A stretch of DNA of 64,000 nucleotides, from contig NZ_BSND01000006.1 in NCBI RefSeq assembly GCF_030159795.1, forward strand, positions 209,373 through 273,372. Direction: 5' to 3'. This DNA comes from Methylophaga thalassica (GTDB taxonomy: Bacteria > Pseudomonadota > Gammaproteobacteria > Nitrosococcales > Methylophagaceae). The position numbers and the translations under genes were made by a program. How positions within the stretch are numbered: the first letter of the stretch is position 1; the number at the start of each line of letters is the position of its first letter. Of the stretch, positions 52,383 through 62,295 are shown in pieces. The notes below the pieces were generated by a model. That model did no database searches, was not told where the DNA came from, and worked only from the letters and a program-made list of their open reading frames with translations.

Positions 52383-54484
52383 TTAGAAGTGGTAACGAAC
52401 GTTTGCTGTTACGTTTCTACGTTCGCCAAAGCCGCAGTCGAAGCCTTCTGCACGGCACCATGCAATATACTCGTTATCTGATAGGTTCTTAGCATCAAGT
52501 GATAAGTCCCAATTTTTATAACTATAACCAATCATTGCGTCATATAACGTCACTGATGGTACTTCTGGTGCACCACCTGAGCCTACATTCGTACCGATAT
52601 AACGAACACCAGCACCAACGCGCCAATTAGTGTCAAAGTAATATTTATTCCACCATGAGGCTACCTTTTCAGCAACAAAAGCTAGGCGTTCGCCTGTTTC
52701 AGCATCATCAGCATTCATATCTGTATAAGAAAACTGGGTCTCATATTTATTCCAGCGTTTATTAACTTGTAACTCCCAGCCATCAATCGTTGCTCCAGTT
52801 TGAGAAACACCTCCAGGAGTGCTACCTTGCTTGATACGCTTATTCTGAGTGATATCAAAATAAGCGGCAGTGATAGCTAGGGTTTTATCTTCAGATAGAT
52901 ATTTAAAACCATATTCTCTTTGTACACCTGTTGTTGGATCAAGTGTATTAGCTGCTGCGGTACCGTCAGTCCCCAAATTCATAGTGAATGCTTCAGCATA
53001 ACTGGCATAAGGCGAAAAGCCATTGTCGAACCGATACATGATTCCAGCTCTGCCAGTTGTCTCTTTTTCATCACTTTTTGTATTTGGCCCAGATACTGCC
53101 AATAAAGTATTTTTTGCCCAATCACGTCTTAAAGCAGCTGAGAGCACAACTGGACCAATTTCCATGTGATCAGCAATATAAAAACCTGTTTGTCTGATCT
53201 GATTATCAGGTCTGTCAGATGGATTTGCCAAAGCTGCAGTGTTTAAATTGCCATAGACTGGATTATATAAATTAATAGATGTTCCGCCATTAGAAGCACT
53301 TATATAGTTATCCTCTTCCCAAAGAGCATCTTGGTGATCGATACCAATTAATACATTATGCTTTGTGACACCTATGTCAAAGAGACCTTCCAGTCGTGTA
53401 TCAATGTTAAAAATACGAGTCTCTTTGTCTGCCATGTAAATACTTCTCGTAATATCCCCTGTTGGACTTACCGTTGCACCAACTCTGGCCCAATGCTCTC
53501 TTGTAGCTGTTTTTGACTCAGTATAACGAGCAACTGACGAGAATTTCCATGCATCGTTCAAATTATGATCCAGCATCAATGTAATTTCTGTCTTGTCGCG
53601 ATCATATCTATCCCAACCAGGCTCACCGACAAAAGTATCCGAAGAAACTCTACCCAAGACTCCGGAATCCAAAGTAACCGACTGAGGCAAAAACTGTGCA
53701 GAGACTTGACCTGAGTTTTGTTGACGATTAAATAAAACTGTAAAGCTTGTGTCATCCGAAGGGCGCCAGGTAAATGATGGCGATATAAAAAATCCATCAT
53801 CATCTACATGATCGACCTGTGTCTCACTATCTCGCTGCAAACCCACTACTCGGTATAGAAGTTTGCCATCTTCTGTTGCTGGCCCAGTTACATCAAAAGC
53901 TAATTGCTTACGATTAAACGAACCATATTGTGCCCATATTTCGCCCTGTTGCTCATCTTTAGGCAACTTAGATACTGAGTTCACTATGCCACCTAATTCA
54001 CCCTGTCCATACAAAACAGAGGAGGGGCCTTTTAAAACTTCTATGCTCTCTAATGAATACGGATTTGTTCTCACACTATTATACGAACCATAAAGCTGGC
54101 GTAATCCATCTAGGTAAAGTGATGGTGAAATCCCTCTGATATTTGCTACATCGACTCGAGTATCAAGACCATAGGCACCAGAATAAACACCTGATGTATA
54201 CAACAATGCATCTTGTATTGTTTTAGCCCCGGTATCCTGAATAAAACTCTGGTCGATGACTGCAATCGAATAGGGACTATCTTCGATTGGCACACTCATC
54301 TTGCCTACCTTGGGCTCTTTTCCAGTGGGATATAGCTGTTTTCCGCTACGCCACCTGACGTCACTTCCACGCGAGGCAGCTCAACACTATCTTCAGATTG
54401 AACAGGTAAACTGGCCAAGATCAGGCTGCTTAACAATAGAAAAGAGGAGCCAGGCCGAAGAGCCGTGCTATTGACTTGTTTCAT
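52383..54484 (-). pseudogene. TonB-dependent siderophore receptor, frameshifted near the N-terminus
   Basis: Two minus-strand frames form one receptor. The first (ATG at 54484) encodes a signal peptide ending VQSED, then VELPRVEVTSGGVAENSYIP and LEKSPR before TAG at 54305-54307. The second continues with PKVGKMSVPIEDSPYSIAV in another frame to the stop at 52383 and gives plug (LESIEVLKGPSSVLYGQGEL) and the barrel ending VRYHF, with terminal CRAEGFDCGFGER like FhuA/FpvA-type receptors. One missing base near AGCCCAAGGTAG restores the frame. No STN domain. Sequence error, inactivated gene or phase-variable state cannot be separated here. Confidence 0.8.
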
Positions 54485-54506
54485 ATTAATTTTCCGTAAA
54501 CTAAAT

Positions 54507-54525
54507 AACAATGATTATTATTTAT
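54507..54525 (-). promoter_or_regulatory. Weak Fur-like box upstream of the frameshifted receptor
   Basis: On the minus strand ATAAATAATAATCATTGTT agrees with the Fur consensus at about 13 of 19 positions; the right arm is the better half. Confidence 0.4.
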
Positions 54526-54839
54526 ATTAATTTACGGAATTTAACGTTTTCTGTCAAAGTGAAATATGACTATTACAAAGTTGAGCTCAGTTTTGTTAAG
54601 TGATGATTGCTCACCTCCGATCTATTTAGGACCTCTCAAGCTGAGGCTGTCCCTTCTATTTTTCAGCCTTGCCTGCAAACACCTTGTCCTGTCCTATTCA
54701 GCCAACTGAGGTCTTTGCTCAAGGACGGTAGCACTGACTACCATAATTTATGGTGTATTTTACCTGCAAATAAAAATAGTTCTCATTATAATGTAGACTG
54801 TCTGTAAATTTATGATCTGAGTCACAGGTGAAAGACACT
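54526..54839. other. Divergent intergenic region
   Basis: Separates the frameshifted receptor from fecI. The plus-strand TAGTTCTCATTATAATG (about 54777-54793) is a poor Fur-like match (about 12 of 19 in its best alignment). A 66-codon frame here shows no protein features. Confidence 0.45.
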
Positions 54840-55355
54840 ATGAATCATCCAAGCTCTGCCATTGACTATTTATATGTAGATAATCTCAGCTGGCTGAGAC
54901 AATTGATATATCGGCGCATGGGCTGTAACGAATTGGCTGCTGATTTAGCACAAGACACCTTTCTACGGCTATTACGCAAGCCCCAAGAGTTCGATAGTCA
55001 GGAAGGTATTCGCGCTTGGCTGAGTCGGGTTGCTCAGGGTTTATGTGTGGATCATTGGCGCCACCAGGAAGTGGAAAGAACCTGGTTGGAAACCCTTGCC
55101 GCGCAGCCCGAAGATCATGCTTTATCTGCCGAACAACAGGCCATTCTCGTTGAGACGATATATGAACTTGATTCCATGCTGAGCAGGCTGCCAGAAAAAA
55201 TTATGCAGACCTTTCTGTTATCGCAGTTGCACGGCAAAACCTACCGCGAAATTTCTTCTGAAATGGGCATCTCAGAACGAACCGTAAAAAATTATATGGC
55301 AAAGGCAATGTCACTTTGCTTACGTGTTCAACTTGAATTAGAAACCAGCCAATAA
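54840..55355 (+). CDS. fecI: FecI-family ECF sigma factor
   Basis: 171 residues from the ATG at 54840, preceded by AGGTG; a GTG four codons earlier is the alternative. Region 2: AIDYLYVDNLSWLRQLIYRR, LAADLAQDTFLRLL, LCVDHWRHQEVERTWL; region 4: LPEKIMQTFLLSQLHGKTYR and ISERTVKNYMAKAMS. It leads a fecI-fecR-receptor set whose receptor is interrupted by a stop codon. Confidence 0.9.
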   Translation: MNHPSSAIDYLYVDNLSWLRQLIYRRMGCNELAADLAQDTFLRLLRKPQEFDSQEGIRAWLSRVAQGLCVDHWRHQEVERTWLETLAAQPEDHALSAEQQAILVETIYELDSMLSRLPEKIMQTFLLSQLHGKTYREISSEMGISERTVKNYMAKAMSLCLRVQLELETSQ

Positions 55356-55361
55356 ACTGAA

Positions 55362-56354
55362 ATGAGCCAGTTCAACGTTGAAAACGAATTACCAGACTTC
55401 GACATACTGGAACAAGCTGCCAGTTGGTTTGCACATCTGGAATCAGCAGAAGCCACTGAAGAGGATCACCAGCGTTTAAAAGCATGGCTGTCAGAAAGCC
55501 CTGCCCATCAACGTGCCTGGCATTATGTTGAAAAAATTAGTCAACGCTTTTCCATTATTCATCAAGAGAATCAAGTAAATAACACTTCTAACACGCTCTC
55601 AAAATTACAGCAGCATACACTTGGAAGACGTGCCCTGCTTCGCAGCCTGTTATTTGCCGCTGTAGTGGGTGGCACCGGCTTAGTCAGCTGGCAATATCCA
55701 CCGCTGTCTTCTATGGCTCGGGCAATGCGTGCCGATTTCCGTACTGGCATTGGCGAGCAAAAAGACATTGTTTTAGCCGATGGTAGTCATATTTGGCTCA
55801 ATACTGATACTGCCATCAATATCGACTATAACCAGCAGCAACGACATATCGAACTTGTTCAAGGCGAAATCCTGATAGAAACAGCCCCGGATCGTCAGCA
55901 GCGTTCTTTTTGGGTTAGTAGCCAACAAGGTCAAATGCAGGCGCTTGGCACACGTTTCAATGTCTATCAACAAGCAACAGAAACCCAATTAACGGTTTAT
56001 GAAGGCCGCGTTGCAGTAAAGACTAAAACACAGCAGCACATTCTGGCTGCAGGCAAACAAGCTACCTTCGCTGATACCGGTGAACTTCGGCTATCAAACG
56101 CGAACATTCAGCAAAGTGCCTGGATTACAGGGGTGATTGTTGCTGATCAAATGACGCTGGCTGAACTCGTCGACCAGCTCGGTCGATACCATCGTGGTCA
56201 TATTGGGGTTTCCCCGGATGTCGCCACTTTAGCCGTTGTTGGCAGCTTTCCTACCCAGGATCAGGCACGTGTTTTATCGATGCTGACAGCCTCTTTACCC
56301 ATAAAAGTTCGCTCACTCTCACCATGGTGGGTCAGTATAGTGCCTGCAAATTAA
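55362..56354 (+). CDS. fecR: FecR-family anti-sigma regulator
   Basis: 330 residues: DUF4880 (LEQAASWFAHLESAEATEED), membrane helix (about 92-112, ALLRSLLFAAVVGGTGLVSW), FecR domain (about 122-220, RTGIGEQKDIVLADGSHIWL, MQALGTRFNVYQQ) and STN-like end (LGRYHRGHIGVSPDVATLAV). It starts 6 bases after the fecI stop. Intact although its partner receptor is damaged. Confidence 0.9.
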   Translation: MSQFNVENELPDFDILEQAASWFAHLESAEATEEDHQRLKAWLSESPAHQRAWHYVEKISQRFSIIHQENQVNNTSNTLSKLQQHTLGRRALLRSLLFAAVVGGTGLVSWQYPPLSSMARAMRADFRTGIGEQKDIVLADGSHIWLNTDTAINIDYNQQQRHIELVQGEILIETAPDRQQRSFWVSSQQGQMQALGTRFNVYQQATETQLTVYEGRVAVKTKTQQHILAAGKQATFADTGELRLSNANIQQSAWITGVIVADQMTLAELVDQLGRYHRGHIGVSPDVATLAVVGSFPTQDQARVLSMLTASLPIKVRSLSPWWVSIVPAN

Positions 56355-56426
56355 TTATTAAAAAATTTGCCCTTTTTTCAGACTCATTCGTTTCCTCTGT
56401 TAATAACAACCTTAAAGAGGAACACT

Positions 56427-59024
56427 ATGCCTGCTAAACAACGTTTCATATCATCAAGCCTCAAGGCTTTACCGCTACTGATCATGCTCGCATCTGCTTC
56501 TGTTATGCCTTCAACAGCTATAGCTGATGATGTAGCCGAACAACAAACAACCCCAGCAAAATTAATTCATTTTAATATCCCGGCAGATAATTTAAGTAAG
56601 AGCCTGAACCTTTTTTCAGCTCAGTCAGGTATTTTCCTGAGTAGTGATGGTGCTCTCACAAAAAGCAAAATAAGTGCGCCGGTTAATGGTCAATATACGG
56701 CTGAACAAGCCTTGCAAGCGCTTCTTGCGGGTACACAGTTATCTTATCGTTTTATGGATGCTAACACTGTGACGCTGCTTGAACAGCAATAACAAGAACA
56801 GGCTGTACATGATTTAGCCCCGCTTGTTGTTATGGGAACGGACCTTAATCGTTATGAATTCGATATCGCCGGCTCTGCGACTGGCTTTGATACGGACGTG
56901 AATGAGTTGCCTCGTTCAGTACAGGTGTTACCAGAGCAGCTTATTCTGGATCAAAACGCCACTCATCTGGATGATGTGTTACAAAATGTGGCAGGCATTA
57001 CTCGTGCTCATGGTTTCGGTGGCGTTGAGATTCAGGTCAATATTCGTGGATTTACCAATAACCGTCTATTTGTTGATGGAAACCCGGTGAGTAACCGCCA
57101 TAACGTCGATGTAGCCACCATTGACCGTGTGGAAGCCATTCTCGGGCCTGCCTCTGTTTTGCATGGTCAGGTCAGTCCCGGTGGTTTAATTAATATCATT
57201 ACTAAAAAGCCACAAACCATTAAAAGCAACAGCCTTCAAGCTGATTTTGATGAACATGGCCGCCGTAAACTGACCTTGGACAGCACAGGACCACTGAATG
57301 ATGTTCTCCAATATCGCTTGATTGTGGCAGGTGAAGACTCAGAAAGTTTCCGTGAAACACAAACTGTAACCGGTGATCATCGTGCTGATATCAGAGGCCT
57401 GACTATCGCACCTTCATTTAGTTATACCCCGGATGCAAACAATACCTTTACCTTGAGTTTATTACACGTTGATCAAACATTACCGATTGACCGTGGCACG
57501 GTTGCCGTCGCCGATGCCAGTGGTGAATTGCACATTGCGAATCTTCCAGAAGAGCGACGACTGGGAAGTCAGTTTGATGAGCGTGACAGCACAGAAAAAC
57601 AAATTCAGTTTGATTTTGACCATGAGTTTGATAATGGCTGGAAAAACCAATTAAAGCTGGGTTATTACCAGAAAAAGTTTGATGATTACCAGGCACGACC
57701 ATTACGTGGACTGAATGATAGCTGGACTTTAGGTACTGGGCCAGTTGATATAAGTAATCTATCTGCAATTAGAACTTCCGCTAATGGCGCGGCTGTACAA
57801 GCAAACGGCCTGCTGATTCGTACGGCTGATTCCAATCTGAATGTCACAGAAGATGACTTCTTTATTTCTAATAGTCTGACTGGTGATTATCGTTTTGGCG
57901 ATATTGATAATACACTTTATATCGGTGCAAACCTGCACAAACGCAATATCCGTCATACGGATGGGTTTGCCATGCAAAATATATCCGGCAGTCTGTATGC
58001 ACCCTATCTTGATGTGATTGATATCTATAGCTCAAATAACCCAGCCTATACTAAGCAATCACAGACTAGCGTCAGTAAAAATGATGCGGAATATACCGAG
58101 TACGGACTGTCTATTCAAAACCTGGCTTATTTGACTGACCGCCTGAATCTACTAGCAGGGCTTCGTTATGATCGGTTTGAAATTGAACGTAATGACAAAA
58201 TTTATTACCAACAAGGCGCCAACCTACTCTTCACTAAACTCGATGATCCTTTAGCAGTAAATATCAAAGGCGATAATCATAATGTGAGTGGTCAAGTGGG
58301 CTTGTTGTACCATCTCACCGATGCCTTTTCTGTATATGGTTCCTGGTCTGAGTCATTTACCCCTAACTACCCTGATGTCACCGCAGGTCAGATCAGTGGC
58401 GAAAATAGCATGGCACCGGAAGAAGCCACGCAATATGAAGTGGGTATTAAATCGAGCTTTTTGGATGACAAAGTGCGAGTTACGGCTTCGCTGTATCAAT
58501 TAACACGTGAAAACGTAATGACATTCGAGAACCTGCAAGCCAGACTCAACGGGGAAGAAGAAACCAAAGGCGTCGAATTAACCACGACCATGCAATTTAT
58601 ACCTGGTCTGAATATTCTCGCCTCTTATACTCATATGGATAGTGAAATTATCAACGATAATGATGATAAAAAAACGTTAGAGGGTAATAGCCCATACGGT
58701 ATTCCTCAAAACAAAGCCCGAGTTTGGGGCTCTTATGAGTTTCAACAAGGCATATTAAAAAGTTTCGGTTTAGGCTTAGGTGCAGAATACGTCGGAGCTC
58801 GTTATGGTGATGATGAAAACAGCTTTAAAATACCGAGCTATACCATCGTCGATACTGCAGCCTGGTATTACATTCCGATGGGGAAAGACAAACAGTTACG
58901 CTTACAGGCAGGCATCAAGAACCTCACCGATAAAACCTATTATCCAGCAAACTTAGGCAGCCCATATCGTATCAATGTTGGTGCACCCAGAACCGCCTAC
59001 ATCTCAGCACGACTGGAATTTTAA
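56427..59024 (+). pseudogene. TonB-dependent receptor with STN domain, interrupted by an in-frame TAA
   Basis: The start ATG at 56427 follows AAAGAGG. Signal peptide (about 1-33, ending TAIADD), STN domain (about 45-115, IHFNIPADNLSKSLNLFSAQ), then LLEQQ and TAA at 56790-56792. The same frame continues with QEQAVHDLAPLVVMGTDLNR, plug (NELPRSVQVLPEQLILDQNA, RVEAILGPASVLHGQVSPGG) and barrel to the stop at 59024 (AYISARLEF). A single C-to-T change in CAA CAA CAA context would explain the stop. It lies exactly between STN and plug, so the fragments might be separately translated, but the inner ATG at 56832 lacks a signal peptide. Confidence 0.8.
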
Positions 59025-59058
59025 AAAGTCTTGGGTGAAAACGAGATAAGCTGAGCAA

Positions 59059-59108
59059 AACGGCAGGCAGGCTCCCTCCGAAAAAAGGAAGCGTGCCTGC
59101 CGTTTTTT
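59059..59108. terminator. Rho-independent terminator
   Basis: AACGGCAGGCA (59059-59069) pairs with TGCCTGCCGTT (59094-59104), with further inner pairing, followed by TTTT. It ends the receptor gene and may end the convergent EF-hand gene. Confidence 0.85.
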
Positions 59109-59138
59109 ATGGTTTCAAACAGCCGTCAGTTCTATTCG

Positions 59139-59783
59139 CTATGCCATGGCATCCGTCAACTTGTTATAAAAACTCATATTTTTCTGATACTGCTCAAAAG
59201 AGATCATACTGTGATTATATTGATACTCCACACTCTCAATAATCTCTGAAACCGCCGCACCATAATCATAGTCGGGGCTGGCATAAGGGTTAACCCAATT
59301 AGGGTCACCTGGTTCACGCCCAATATTTGCTAACCCTACGGCAAAGATCATGTGAGTTGGAATGTCCATAATTGATAGCCCATCAGAGGCTTCTTCCCAA
59401 GCGGCTTTAAATGAAGCGGGTGCATTGTCCGGAGGGAAAGTAAGCATATTACCCTCACCAATTGTGGTTAGGCCGTCATTATTTAAATCTCGTGTATGGC
59501 CGGGAGCAGTCAATAGATTAGCCGCCCCTTCATCAGATAACACCGAAATGTTAATAGGCTCAGCCAAGCTATGAGCCTGCCTGACTATATCCAGTTCATC
59601 AGCAGATAAACTTCTCAATGCCGCTTTCGGATCATTAGTCTGCTGCACTTTTTGCAGAATACTCTGGAAGGTTTCTACGGCATCATCCGACATTTTTCGT
59701 TGATGCATTAGGGCAACCGACTTATCTGATAAGGTGGCAATATTTGCCGTTACATCTCGTGATGATTGGCTTGAAATGGTCAT
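59139..59783 (-). CDS. Hypothetical protein with an EF-hand-like calcium loop
   Basis: 214 residues, no signal peptide. Helical N-terminal half (about 1-70, Ser/Asp rich start MTISSQSSRDVTANIATLSD). DLNNDGLTTIGE at 99-110 fits the DxNxDGxxxxxE calcium loop. The rest contains SIMDIPTHMIFAVGLANIGR and a Tyr/Asn-rich SPDYDYGAAVSEII. No family recognised. Absence of a signal plus calcium loop is seen in non-classically secreted proteins (such as type I or VI substrates), but that is inference only. Confidence 0.55.
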   Translation of the reverse strand: MTISSQSSRDVTANIATLSDKSVALMHQRKMSDDAVETFQSILQKVQQTNDPKAALRSLSADELDIVRQAHSLAEPINISVLSDEGAANLLTAPGHTRDLNNDGLTTIGEGNMLTFPPDNAPASFKAAWEEASDGLSIMDIPTHMIFAVGLANIGREPGDPNWVNPYASPDYDYGAAVSEIIESVEYQYNHSMISFEQYQKNMSFYNKLTDAMA

Positions 59784-59840
59784 TTTATGTCCTCGTCCTG
59801 GAGTTCAATGACAAATTTGCAATCTCAGTGCCAACCCTCT

Positions 59841-60200
59841 TCAGTTTATGTCGGCAGACTTGGCAGGGATGGCGTCCAGATACTTTAAAACAAGATCGGG
59901 GTTATAGCTGCGGATTACATGCTTATTCACTACTAATAGTGGTACGCCTCTCCCACCTAGCGCTTCAAAATTACGTTTGGCTTGTGCCGACTTTTCAATA
60001 TCCAGATCATCATAAGCAATATTTCTTCGTGCCATAAATGCACGCATTTTTGCACAGTAACCACACCATTCTGTGGAATACATCGTCACATAAGTGGCGG
60101 GTAAATAAGAGTAATCTTTAGGCGGATAAAGGACATCTTTTATCGTAGGCCACTGCTGGAAGAGTAGAAAAACAGCTACAAACAGCAGAAACTTTTTCAT
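59841..60200 (-). CDS. Membrane-anchored glutaredoxin-family protein
   Basis: 119 residues: N-terminal helix (MKKFLLFVAVFLLFQQW), then a glutaredoxin fold with TEWCGYCAKMRAF (C46, C49), GGRGVPLLVVNKHVI (the cis-Pro and GSH-type patch) and LVLKYLDA. Its start overlaps the stop of the DUF2157-like membrane gene by 4 bases (ATGA), so both are co-translated. It probably reduces disulfides on the outer face of the inner membrane. Confidence 0.8.
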   Translation of the reverse strand: MKKFLLFVAVFLLFQQWPTIKDVLYPPKDYSYLPATYVTMYSTEWCGYCAKMRAFMARRNIAYDDLDIEKSAQAKRNFEALGGRGVPLLVVNKHVIRSYNPDLVLKYLDAIPAKSADIN

Positions 60201-61192
60201 TGAATCACTGGCACTTTAGCCTGCCAGCTCGCAGGTAAACGTATCACTAGCTGGTAACGGACTTTGTGCCAAAAACCTGATAAAAGTAATAAAGAAAAAC
60301 CAATAAAAACACCAACATAAGCAAAACTATCTCCAGCCAGACCATAGGTATCTAATAGTTTCGTTAATGCCACCAGCACATAGACCAACGCAGACACCAT
60401 AAATGCCCGGCGATCGATCACCAATGACACCAATGTCAGCAGAATATATAAGCCCATAATCAATGCCAGAGTAGCAGTGCTGTGTTGACCATCAAAAATA
60501 CCCAAAGTAGAGAATATCGGATGCACAATCAATGGGGCGGCCGTCAGATGTAACCAAAAGGCGACATCGGATTTCCCGGTCACGCGTTTTAAATCTGCCG
60601 AGTCCCATTTCATAGCCACCATAAATACCACCAGGCCACCGCCGAACATTAACCAGCTTAAATAATTCTTCAATATCGGGAAAAGAGAAACCAATAGCGA
60701 GACGATAAAGACAACTGCGGATGCTGTGCCAGCAGCGACCGTTATCGGCACTTTAAACCGCTTCCAATGACACCATGCTGCAATAGCGGCAATCGAGCCC
60801 GCCAGCATAAAACCATTCTCTGAGGGTAATCCCAGTGCTAAAACAACGGCAGCAAATATACTGCCGACAAAGCTCACTAACAAAAAGATGCCGGGCAGCG
60901 CCATTTTTCGTTTTAATACAAAAAACTCAGCCAATCCCCAAGACAACACCGCCACCACCACCGCAGCTAATGGCGCACTAATGCCTTGTAAGACCCAGCC
61001 CGTCGACAGCAATAATAAAGCACAGGCCATCAATACAAAGATATCGTTAAAACTCGACACTAGTTTGAAATCTTCTTCATCTGCAAAGTGGGTATTACGC
61101 CGTTGCAGTGCATCTACGCGGAATTGTTCAACAGCTGAAGCAGTAAATATTCCTTTCTCTACCGCTTGTTCCAGATCATTATCGGTGTACAT
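60197..61192 (-). CDS. DUF2157-like multi-pass membrane protein
   Basis: 331 residues: soluble N-terminus (about 1-47, DNDLEQAVEKGIFTASAVEQ), then about ten hydrophobic helices. FKLVSSFNDIFVLMACALLL begins the membrane part. I recall similar uncharacterised membrane proteins with this opening; assignment to DUF2157 is tentative. It is coupled to the glutaredoxin gene by a 4-base overlap. Confidence 0.6.
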   Translation of the reverse strand: MYTDNDLEQAVEKGIFTASAVEQFRVDALQRRNTHFADEEDFKLVSSFNDIFVLMACALLLLSTGWVLQGISAPLAAVVVAVLSWGLAEFFVLKRKMALPGIFLLVSFVGSIFAAVVLALGLPSENGFMLAGSIAAIAAWCHWKRFKVPITVAAGTASAVVFIVSLLVSLFPILKNYLSWLMFGGGLVVFMVAMKWDSADLKRVTGKSDVAFWLHLTAAPLIVHPIFSTLGIFDGQHSTATLALIMGLYILLTLVSLVIDRRAFMVSALVYVLVALTKLLDTYGLAGDSFAYVGVFIGFSLLLLSGFWHKVRYQLVIRLPASWQAKVPVIQ

Positions 61193-61254
61193 TGTTTTCC
61201 TTCATTGTCGCGCTGGGTTCTGCTCTAAAGCTGAAAATAGACTACTCAAATCGA

Positions 61255-61620
61255 TTACTGAGTGGCTTGTTCATCATAGGCTTGCTGGGCTTCGATAACA
61301 TGCTCGATATTGCCTTCCGACCAATTTCTTATGCCCTCCAGCAATTCAATCAACGTTTTTCCAAGTGAGGTTAATGAATATTCCACTTTCGGAGGCACTG
61401 TCGGATATACCTGACGACTCACCAAACCATCTCGCTCAAGTCCACGTAATGTCTGGGTCAGCATTTTCTGAGAAATACCGTCCAGTTCGCGCCGTAACTC
61501 ACCAAAGCGTTTTGTTTCTTCAGCAAGTGCACCAACAGTGAGCACTGTCCACTTATCAGCAATACGATCGAGTACTAAACGGGTCGGGCAGTGTTGATTA
61601 TAAACATTCCATTCAATCAT
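61255..61620 (-). CDS. HxlR family winged-helix regulator
   Basis: 121 residues, one winged helix-turn-helix: CPTRLVLDRIADKWTVLTVG with the redox-candidate cysteine near residue 10, RFGELRRELDGISQKMLTQT (recognition helix) and VYPTVPPKVEYSLTSLGKTL (wing). Family members often sense quinones, aldehydes or oxidants. Divergent from the SnoaL-like gene with an inverted repeat between them. Confidence 0.88.
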   Translation of the reverse strand: MIEWNVYNQHCPTRLVLDRIADKWTVLTVGALAEETKRFGELRRELDGISQKMLTQTLRGLERDGLVSRQVYPTVPPKVEYSLTSLGKTLIELLEGIRNWSEGNIEHVIEAQQAYDEQATQ

Positions 61621-61640
61621 AAATCATTGTTTCTCTTAAT

Positions 61641-61668
61641 TAGTTACTTTTTTGTATGTATATAACTA
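61641..61668. promoter_or_regulatory. Candidate HxlR operator
   Basis: TAGTTA (61641-61646) and TAACTA (61663-61668) form an inverted repeat with 16 bases between arms, inside the 127-base divergent spacer. TAGTTAC-type arms are typical of HxlR/QorR targets as I recall. Confidence 0.5.
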
Positions 61669-61747
61669 TAAAGTGCCTTCTTGCGGAAAGATACTGTCAA
61701 ACATAATATTTGTCCTGTCAATGAAATGCAACTAAGAGGACATCATT

Positions 61748-62224
61748 ATGCAACGCTATTTCTTACACATTCTCATACTAACAACCTTACTTTTTAATGG
61801 AGCAAGTGCCATGGCTGACACAGCAACTAAAGCAAACTTAACCTTACTGAGCAATTTTGCTGGCGAGGTTTTTGTTAATAAAGATCTATCAAACCTTAAT
61901 AAATACATGAAAAAAGATTATATTCAGCATAATGCAGCGGTATCACAGGGCAGTGAAGGATTTAAAACGTTTTTCAGTAACTGGTTCACAGCTATTCCGG
62001 ACTTTAACTACGAGTTAAAAAACATCATTGCAAATGATGAGTATGTTTGGGTATACGGCACATATTCTGGAACACATGATAATGAATGGTTAGGTATTCC
62101 AGCGACACATGCCAAGTATAAGTTTGATGCGATTGATATTTTCAGAGTCGAAGATGGTCAATTAGCAGAGCATTGGGATGTTATGGACTTACATACCTTA
62201 TTTACTCAGTTACAAGTTAAGTAG
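61748..62224 (+). CDS. Secreted SnoaL/NTF2-like protein
   Basis: 158 residues with signal peptide MQRYFLHILILTTLLFNGAS ending at SAMA|DTA. The mature part is a SnoaL-like ester-cyclase type: NLNKYMKKDYIQHNAAVSQG, FKTFFSNWFTAIPDFNYELK, VWVYGTYSGTHDNEWLGIPA and LAEHWDVMDLHTLFTQL. AAGAGGA precedes the ATG. Divergent HxlR regulator suggests induction by a reactive small molecule. Confidence 0.8.
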   Translation: MQRYFLHILILTTLLFNGASAMADTATKANLTLLSNFAGEVFVNKDLSNLNKYMKKDYIQHNAAVSQGSEGFKTFFSNWFTAIPDFNYELKNIIANDEYVWVYGTYSGTHDNEWLGIPATHAKYKFDAIDIFRVEDGQLAEHWDVMDLHTLFTQLQVK

Positions 62225-62295
62225 TCTTATAAAAAAGGGGTATACGGATTTAATGGTTGATGGGGCACCTTCACCCCATCAATCTGATACCACCC

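Noticed and set aside
54300..54320. Programmed ribosomal frameshift in the receptor gene
   Set aside because: No X-XXY-YYZ slippery heptamer in the required frame and receptors of this family are not known to use one; mutation or sequence error is simpler.
54607..54807. 66-codon plus-strand frame
   Set aside because: Sits in the fecI promoter region; no ribosome site or protein-like pattern.
56832..59024. Independent receptor gene starting at the inner ATG
   Set aside because: It would lack a signal peptide, starts inside the linker, and is in the same frame as the upstream STN part, so one interrupted gene is the better reading.
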